A DNA stretch of 24,878 nucleotides from Acanthaster planci (taxonomy: Eukaryota > Echinodermata > Asteroidea > Valvatida > Acanthasteridae). The DNA is taken from the NCBI RefSeq assembly GCF_001949145.1, contig NW_019091473.1, positions 372,287 to 397,164 of the forward strand. Direction: 5' to 3'. The notes below the pieces were generated by a model. That model was not told the origin of the DNA, did no database searches, and worked only from the letters and a program-made list of their open reading frames with translations. Each line of letters begins with the position of its first letter. The first letter of the stretch is position 1. Positions 22,601 to 24,878 of this stretch are shown here, piece after piece. The translations under genes and the position numbers were made by a program.

Positions 22601-23916
22601 AAATTAGTAAATAGTTCAATGGGGGAAAATATGTCGAGCCCGATTCAAACGTAGAGCCTCCTGATTACGTGATTAAAAGAAGAAATATAATAAAAAAAAA
22701 TAAGGCGGCACAACGACGGCCGAGGCTGTTGGTAGAACCAATCCAGGTATAGATGCTTCAGCCAAAAGCTGACATGTCTGGTTATCAAAAATTGGAAGCT
22801 ACCCATCAATACTAAGCTTTAGGCAATCCTAATCTTTTGGGACGTTGCACGGGAATTGACTCACTTTCGATTCAAGATGGCTAAACTCGTGAAAAAGGTC
22901 AACAGCCCTTCTTCGCATTGTAACTTGCAAGAATCAATCTAATAAAATGCGTAAACAAATTGCCTGGGATTGAGAGGAGCAGTCTTAAGCCACTTTCAGT
23001 TAAAAGGGGGTTGTTCCTTGGCACATTTCAGCGCATAGCATTGTCAGCATTTCCTGTAAAATCAAATTTTAAATGTGATAGTTTTTCTTGTAATATGTAT
23101 TTCAATTTTATAGTGATCAGACCGGAAAGTAGCACAAACTTAAGTTTGATTGATTGTGTTTTGCAATGAGGTATATCACCAAGAGCAAAAAGATGAAATA
23201 CACAACACAATATGACCTAGGGTGTCCGCTTTAAACCATGTAAATTATACTGCCAGTTGACATTCTGTTTAAAATCTACAATATTCAGTTGCACCATTGT
23301 TGGGAGACACACTGTGAATAGGGTCAATAGGGAAAAGGAACAATGTTACTCAACATTTGTACAGGCAGAAAGCCCACCTGCCCGAGGCAAACAAACCAAA
23401 CTACGAAGCAAAAGGTTGAAGTAAATCAACAGCGCCAGAAATTACGTCCGCCTGATGCTCAGTAAAACACACACAAACACTGCGCCATCACACCCTACAT
23501 TATATGGACTTCTTTTGCGCAGAGGTCCACACTATATGCCACGCCTGCACACCCCCCAACGGAATGGATCCTTTCTGCCTGATCTAAAGTCATTGTCCTT
23601 TAATATATAAATGCATTTTCTAAATTGTTCTAGACATGGATATTTTCGTTTTCTTTTCCCAAGTGCTCCCTGAAAAAGGACCCGTAATGTTTGTAACGAA
23701 CTCCCCTTTTCACGTTACACTTTTGACGTACATGTAGCTTGCTTAACTTGTACTACAAACTTCCTTTTCAAAACGGATTACAGTATATAATGCAGGTTTT
23801 AAAAAGTAAACTCGTATGCTATTTTGGCACCACCAATTTTTACTAAATTAATTATTTTTGGTTCTTCCAGGATCGCAGACGCTCTATCGCCCAGATCACG
23901 TTGTGTTGTTAGCTAA
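4566..23916 (+). CDS. MIB2-like: Mind bomb-like (MIB2-like) gene, 12 recognisable exons, partial
   Basis: Mind bomb proteins are cytoplasmic E3 ubiquitin ligases. In canonical members two MIB/HERC2 domains flanking a ZZ finger, plus REP/SH3-like repeats, bind Notch ligands; ankyrin repeats follow, and C-terminal RING fingers transfer ubiquitin. Here the exons at 4566-4672, 4960-5151, 5714-5835, 14261-14416, 14914-15089, 17918-18069, 19155-19317, 19489-19643, 19917-20043, 20277-20483, 21443-21639 and 23871-23916 total about 1800 coding bases. They give one MIB/HERC2 domain, a REP region and 8-9 ankyrin repeats in family order. Phases match at every junction except 14416/14914. The REP wording (GDKVR...LDL...GWN) is closer to MIB2 than MIB1. 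The first MIB domain and ZZ finger would lie upstream; no RING exon is visible. It could be a divergent paralogue or a gene with exons outside the window. Confidence 0.85.
4960..5151 (+). CDS. MIB exon: rest of MIB/HERC2 domain
   Basis: Acceptor TTTGATAG (AG 4958-4959), donor GTAAGG at 5152; phase 1 in and out. Joined to the previous exon it completes the signature DQDGGEGKIGTV. It continues with WVTVQWPNGSTNLYRRG and GKLDVQY, the beta-barrel that recognises Notch-ligand tails in Mind bombs, and ends at YIDHLPCIG. The tryptophan of VQW and the YR.G...K.D pattern are family hallmarks. Confidence 0.92.
5152..5713 (+). other. Host intron, no internal gene seen
   Basis: GT-AG intron of 562 bp, T-rich toward its 3' end. 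The acceptor is TTTTTTTCGTAATTATACAG. Nothing recognisable is inside. Confidence 0.7.
5714..5835 (+). CDS. MIB exon: REP/SH3-like region, first half
   Basis: Acceptor ATTATACAG (AG 5712-5713); strong donor GTAAGT at 5836. Entered in phase 1 and ends in phase 0. It encodes a short acidic lead, then LDSGDKVRLLELDLAEL and CGWNEEIND, the start of the SH3-like repeat after the second MIB domain. The domain is cut here by the intron that holds the 8.2-kb transposon and resumes at 14261. Confidence 0.9.
5988..6012 (+). repeat. 25-bp sequence repeated inside the adjacent TIR
   Basis: GGAGCCCAGGGGTGTCAGCC at 5990-6009 nearly repeats GGAGCCCAGAGGTATCAGCC at 6189-6208, 199 bp further in. The inner copy is part of the terminal inverted repeat and also has its counterpart at the right end. 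The outer copy has no counterpart beyond 14243. It may be a piece of the true left terminus or a remnant of another insertion. Confidence 0.6.
6013..6790 (+). repeat. Left terminal inverted repeat with ~141-bp tandem units
   Basis: The outer part (6013-6426) pairs with 13831-14243 with few differences. The inner part is built from units that start TGACAGAC...TTTTAGTGGTGG at 6427, 6570 and 6711, i.e. 143 and 141 bp apart. Each is followed by a second GACAGAC-like element and a (G)AGCTAGATCA-like core. Similarity fades after about 6760; a weak fourth unit may lie near 6810. Confidence 0.88.
6791..8169. other. Transposon left interior, no coding seen
   Basis: About 1.4 kb of AT-rich sequence between the left TIR and the pentanucleotide array, with no recognised exon. 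The transposase promoter and possibly a 5' exon would be expected here or just after the array, but I cannot point to them. Confidence 0.5.
8170..8430 (+). repeat. (CTATA)n microsatellite, 52 perfect units
   Basis: An uninterrupted run of the pentamer CTATA covers 261 bp without a single change. It is directly preceded by the only undetermined base of the window (N at 8169). Perfect arrays of this length are prone to slippage and assembly collapse, so the copy number shown may be unreliable. Confidence 0.97.
8693..10530 (+). pseudogene. DDE-type transposase-like part
   Basis: Successive frames read as one protein: open from 8693 to 9375, then 9379 to about 9600, then 9585-10045 with a TAA at 9876, then about 10045-10530. 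Candidate catalytic acids are the Asp at 9394-9396 (in NNDVTVE), the Asp at 9843-9845 (in MYDLAV) and the Glu at 9987-9989 (in SGIEYIL). The Asp-Asp-Glu order and the hydrophobic strands before the first two fit a DDE transposase. The region before them (HTMIGLGLSSLTGS, NRAGHCTNYSE, LETEFAY) looks like a conserved family core. The residue assignments are inference; a profile search would decide. Confidence 0.6.
10969..12376 (+). pseudogene. FEN1/XPG-like (PIN-fold) nuclease part
   Basis: The acidic blocks of the flap-endonuclease family appear in order. QIYDGGLL has its Asp at 11299-11301. ACFDKF, followed by ERKLRGAR, has its Asp at 11425-11427. DEADTLIAFHA is at 11723 onward, ASDTDVLVILI at 11789 onward, and HAFTGCDFTSAFF has its Gly-Cys-Asp at 11990-11998. 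They parallel the metal-binding Asp, Asp, Glu-Ala-Glu, Ser-x-Asp-x-Asp and Gly-Cys-Asp-Tyr of FEN1. A frame change near 11436 lies between the second block and its basic follow-up. An intron (12019-12159, GTAAGG...TTTCAG) splits AFFR from KGKVKAFD. The role inside the transposon is unknown to me; processing of flaps or excision intermediates is a guess. Confidence 0.65.
12463..12861 (+). pseudogene. C-terminal exon of the transposon gene with acidic tail
   Basis: Acceptor TTTTTATTTCAG (AG 12461-12462), phase 0 with the preceding exon, whose donor GTGAGT is at 12383. It encodes LKKIDGALLPPSRRS, HVHLLRAHYVTMLW and LEYGWYKK, then a tail rich in Ser, Glu and Asp (SEEENDVIE, then SDMFESDLSDSGDK). 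A TAG at 12742-12744 interrupts the tail in frame, and the true terminator appears to be TGA at 12859-12861. Confidence 0.72.
12862..13369. other. Transposon right interior, no coding seen
   Basis: AT-rich sequence between the gene's end and the right TIR, presumably 3' untranslated and subterminal. No clear AATAAA directly after the stop was noted. Confidence 0.45.
13370..14243 (-). repeat. Right terminal inverted repeat with tandem units
   Basis: Reverse complement of the left TIR. Read on the - strand, the repeat units start at 13830, 13689, 13575 and 13429 (spacings 141, 114 and 146 bp). The innermost two carry TTTTTTGTGGTGGGATA. The right arm therefore seems to have one more readable unit than the left. 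The outer 410 bp match the left arm closely. Confidence 0.88.
14261..14416 (+). CDS. MIB exon: REP/SH3-like region, second half
   Basis: Acceptor TTCCGTTTCACATCTCAG (AG 14259-14260), donor GTAAAT at 14417, phase 0 at both ends. It encodes MRGKVGEVIMIDREGYVKV and FGGSSYFINPLCL, continuing the repeat interrupted at 5835, followed by a basic linker (KKSKNLKNHQ). The match across the 8.4-kb intron shows that the two halves belong together despite the transposon between them. Confidence 0.92.
14417..14913 (+). other. Host intron with unresolved phase
   Basis: The donor at 14417 is phase 0, but the next recognised exon needs one extra base. Either a small unrecognised exon lies in these 497 bp or one base is missing. 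No candidate exon was convincing. Confidence 0.5.
14914..15089 (+). CDS. MIB exon: pre-ankyrin helix and first ankyrin repeat
   Basis: Acceptor ATTTATGTCAAAG (AG 14912-14913), donor GTGAGA at 15090, ends in phase 0. It encodes SSPDLGDFLAALLLNSELE, then SRLFQAAASGNSSSVREIL. This resembles the segment just before the ankyrin array of Mind bombs. The frame requires a phase-1 entry, which conflicts with the preceding phase-0 donor. Confidence 0.8.
15090..15707 (+). other. Intron segment before the foldback element
   Basis: No gene. It contains an exact triplicate of the 11-mer CTGATATTGAC (see separate entry). Confidence 0.5.
15478..15510 (+). repeat. Three exact tandem copies of CTGATATTGAC
   Basis: The 11-bp unit occurs three times head to tail without any difference, at 15478, 15489 and 15500. 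Confidence 0.95.
16177..17030. other. Spacer of the foldback element with two strong hairpins
   Basis: No gene. Hairpin 1 is at 16774-16805: GATTTTTGCTAC, loop ACCACGGG, GTAGCAAAAATC, a perfect 12-bp stem. Hairpin 2 is at 16986-17025: arms ATCGCTGCCTGCCCGC and GCGGACAGGCAGCGAT with one mismatch, loop GTCCGGAT. The long open frame here looks incidental. Confidence 0.7.
17067..17338. mobile_element. 256-bp MITE (17075-17330) with 8-bp target duplication
   Basis: The element starts CACGGACGT and ends ACGTCCGTG. It is flanked on both sides by GCCGCAAC (17067-17074 and 17331-17338). Long imperfect inverted arms continue inward: TCTGGACTTGCAA against TTGCAAGTCCAGG, and ACCGAGCCGAATACAAA against its exact complement at 17240-17256. 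The left foldback arm shows the same locus without insert (complement near 16128-16148). An 8-bp duplication fits hAT or P superfamily activity, but the terminus does not identify either with certainty. Confidence 0.9.
17918..18069 (+). CDS. MIB exon: ankyrin repeats
   Basis: Acceptor TTTTGTATCTCTCAG (AG 17916-17917), donor GTGAGC at 18070; phase 0 in, phase 2 out. It encodes QTALQVASHEGHTDVVSTL, a canonical ankyrin unit, then PDDDGDTAIAFAVLG, the start of the next. Order and wording match the first ankyrin repeats of Mind bomb proteins. Confidence 0.93.
18070..19154 (+). other. Host intron, no internal gene seen
   Basis: A 1.1-kb intron. Several TAGGCCTA-type palindromes (around 18385, 18641, 18819 and 18959) are scattered in it. 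No exon or mobile element was recognised. Confidence 0.6.
19155..19317 (+). CDS. MIB exon: ankyrin repeats
   Basis: Acceptor TTACATGCAG (AG 19153-19154), donor GTATGT at 19318; phase 2 in, phase 0 out. It reads ADTVKRLLLAGSNVNASNN, then GLTPLHLAAAKGHQTCVEV and CDVNCQ: the second half of one ankyrin repeat, a full repeat, and the beta-turn leading into the next. Confidence 0.93.
19489..19643 (+). CDS. MIB exon: ankyrin repeats
   Basis: Acceptor TTGCATTTTACAG (AG 19487-19488); donor GTAGGT at 19644; phase 0 in, phase 2 out. It encodes DKDGNTPLFHAVVKNNKQI and NKKGFNSLHHAVFLKNI. I chose the donor so that the open frame skips an immediate TAG and the repeat length matches the family across the junction. 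Confidence 0.88.
19917..20043 (+). CDS. MIB exon: ankyrin repeats
   Basis: Acceptor CCCAATGCAG (AG 19915-19916), donor GTAAGG at 20044; phase 2 in, phase 0 out. It encodes AVEAILSTSP, then DGFTALHLAAFNDMTDI, the ankyrin unit following the family's longer inter-repeat loop. Confidence 0.9.
20277..20483 (+). CDS. MIB exon: ankyrin repeats
   Basis: Acceptor CCGGTTTTACAAAG (AG 20275-20276), donor GTAATC at 20484, phase 0 at both ends. It encodes SGQTALHLATDKTHIRCIE, then NGANVNAQDSKGNTSLHLL and a helix continuing toward the last repeat. It also opens a - strand frame that is only a shadow. Confidence 0.92.
20484..21442 (+). other. Host intron, no internal gene seen
   Basis: A 959-bp GT-AG intron. 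I see no gene, mobile element or notable repeat in it. Confidence 0.6.
21443..21639 (+). CDS. MIB exon: last ankyrin repeat
   Basis: Acceptor GGCTTATGCAG (AG 21441-21442), donor GTGATA at 21640; phase 0 in, phase 2 out. It encodes LLELVERIERGGGSS, then FVAIAIYLVTKGADIFITN and GKNVLDVTLNPTVKKLLKD. This matches the final ankyrin repeat of Mind bombs, after which canonical members continue into RING fingers. Confidence 0.9.
21640..23870 (+). other. 2.2-kb intron or 3' region, no RING exon seen
   Basis: Searched for Cys-x-x-Cys...Cys-Gly-His patterns typical of the MIB RING fingers without success. AT-rich and without a recognised repeat. A short frame with a CHAC motif near 23530-23580 lacks splice sites and RING spacing. 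Confidence 0.5.
23871..23916 (+). CDS. Candidate terminal MIB exon, 14 codons then stop
   Basis: A strong acceptor (TTTTTGGTTCTTCCAG, AG 23869-23870) accepts the phase-2 donor of the previous exon. It gives RIADALSPRSRCVVS and then TAA at 23914-23916. The tail carries no recognisable domain. It may be a genuine alternative end, or the true downstream RING exons may lie beyond the window with this acceptor unused. Confidence 0.5.
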
Positions 23917-24878
23917 AGGTTTGGCGCCTGACAATAGCGACGGATTCCTCCCAGAACAGCCCTTTAGATTGCTTTATTTACCATTTGGATTTTCATTGAC
24001 AGTGTTCTACAAGTATAATTGTAATGAAAATATATCTACATGTGTCTTCTCTGTGAAATGTCTTTTCAAATGTTACATTTTCAATACAAGCTGTCGATCA
24101 AAGTTTTGACAGGTTTTTATTAACGTGCGTGCAAAAACGTGAAGAAGGTGTTTCACAAACGTGTGAAACAAACATTACCCCAACCTGTAGAGTTTGTACA
24201 AGATTTATTGATCATTACTACAAAACGCCTTCCCTGGAAATACTAGAACTTTGATGATGCATACAAAGATTCATTTCTTTAATTTATACCAAGTTTAAAT
24301 ATGAGAGACATCTGAAGGCCGGTGGAGTAAACATCCCGTCCCCGGGTACGACTGTGGAGTACAAAAATGACCTTTATGGTCGTAACTTCTGCTGTTGGCA
24401 AGACCAATTGTTTTGTAAGCATGAGTATGACGACGATATACAGATTAGAAATACATTGCATCATCAAAATATTGGAATGTCTGATGACACTTTTGAGTTG
24501 GGCTCTTAACTCGATTAAATGATTAAATGTCCAGAATAATTTTGATTCTGAATGTAGTTCCTTCGCTAAAATTTAATGAGCAAAAAGGCGGTGTTAATAG
24601 CTGCAGTTATTTTTAAATAAAACTTACAGAATAAAAAAAAACAAAAAGGTCTGTTATGACCTTATGTTTTATACCATTATGTTAATGATTAAAATCTACA
24701 GTGCTTCTTACCAAACAGGCAGATTTTATTAAGTACATGTAACTGAAGGAGCTGTGTCGTGAAAATGAAAATCTGGCCGTTCGAATGTAGGCCTACATGT
24801 AGTCGGGATGGAAGTAAGTTTAAGCTTAAACAGTAGTTAATAAGGCAAGAATATAATGTCAAATCAGTGCTCTGAAAT
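23917..24878 (+). other. Putative 3' untranslated region and downstream flank
   Basis: No coding exon is recognised. The sequence is AT-rich and has two AATAAA hexamers about 700 bp after the stop. Confidence 0.45.
24616..24635 (+). promoter_or_regulatory. Two candidate polyadenylation signals
   Basis: AATAAA at 24616-24621 and again at 24630-24635, the second merging into an A-rich run. They would suit an mRNA ending after the stop at 23916. AATAAA is common by chance in AT-rich DNA, so this is only a candidate. Confidence 0.3.

Noticed and set aside
23530-23580. Possible RING or zinc-finger exon with Cys-His-x-Cys
   Set aside because: Only a short cysteine cluster, no RING spacing, no fitting acceptor and donor, and an early stop.
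23858-24109. 83-residue frame starting before the last acceptor as an alternative terminal exon
   Set aside because: It would need a phase-1 donor, whereas the preceding exon ends in phase 2, and it resembles nothing I recognise.

Overview
The window is nuclear DNA of an animal: it has spliced genes with GT-AG introns, long introns filled with transposons, and no operons. The host gene belongs to the metazoan Mind bomb (MIB) family. The frequent palindromes TAGGCCTA and TACATGTA fit an invertebrate deuterostome (lancelet, hemichordate or echinoderm) or a mollusc, but I cannot name the species.

Host gene. Twelve exons on the + strand, from 4566 to 23916, join into a roughly 600-residue MIB2-like protein. 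It has a MIB/HERC2 domain, a second SH3-like (REP) region, and about eight or nine ankyrin repeats. All intron phases agree except at one junction (14416/14914). The first MIB domain and the ZZ finger of canonical MIB are not visible upstream. The reading frame stops 14 codons into the last exon I can find, with no RING finger, so within this window the gene looks RING-less.

Mobile DNA. (1) 1690-4056 is a broken, GC-rich Penelope-like retroelement. Most of it lies on the - strand, but the 490 bp missing from the middle of its reverse transcriptase lies inverted beside it on the + strand. (2) 6013-14243 is an 8.2-kb DNA transposon inside the intron between the third and fourth host exons. Its long terminal inverted repeats contain ~141-bp tandem units. 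It carries one decayed, intron-bearing gene (8693-12861) for a very large protein: an apparent DDE-type transposase followed by a region showing all the acidic blocks of a FEN1/XPG-type flap nuclease. The nearest group I know is the Academ superfamily, in particular its XPG-nuclease lineage. Its right end lies 17 bp from the host acceptor site. (3) 15708-17735 is a foldback element with ~450-bp arms. Its right arm is interrupted by a 256-bp MITE (17075-17330) with a perfect 8-bp target duplication, and the left arm preserves the empty site. (4) 8170-8430 is a perfect CTATA pentanucleotide array next to the only N of the window.

The remaining sequence (1-1690, 4063-4565, most introns, and everything after 23916) is AT-rich. 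I recognise no gene in it. No tRNA, rRNA or CRISPR array was seen.
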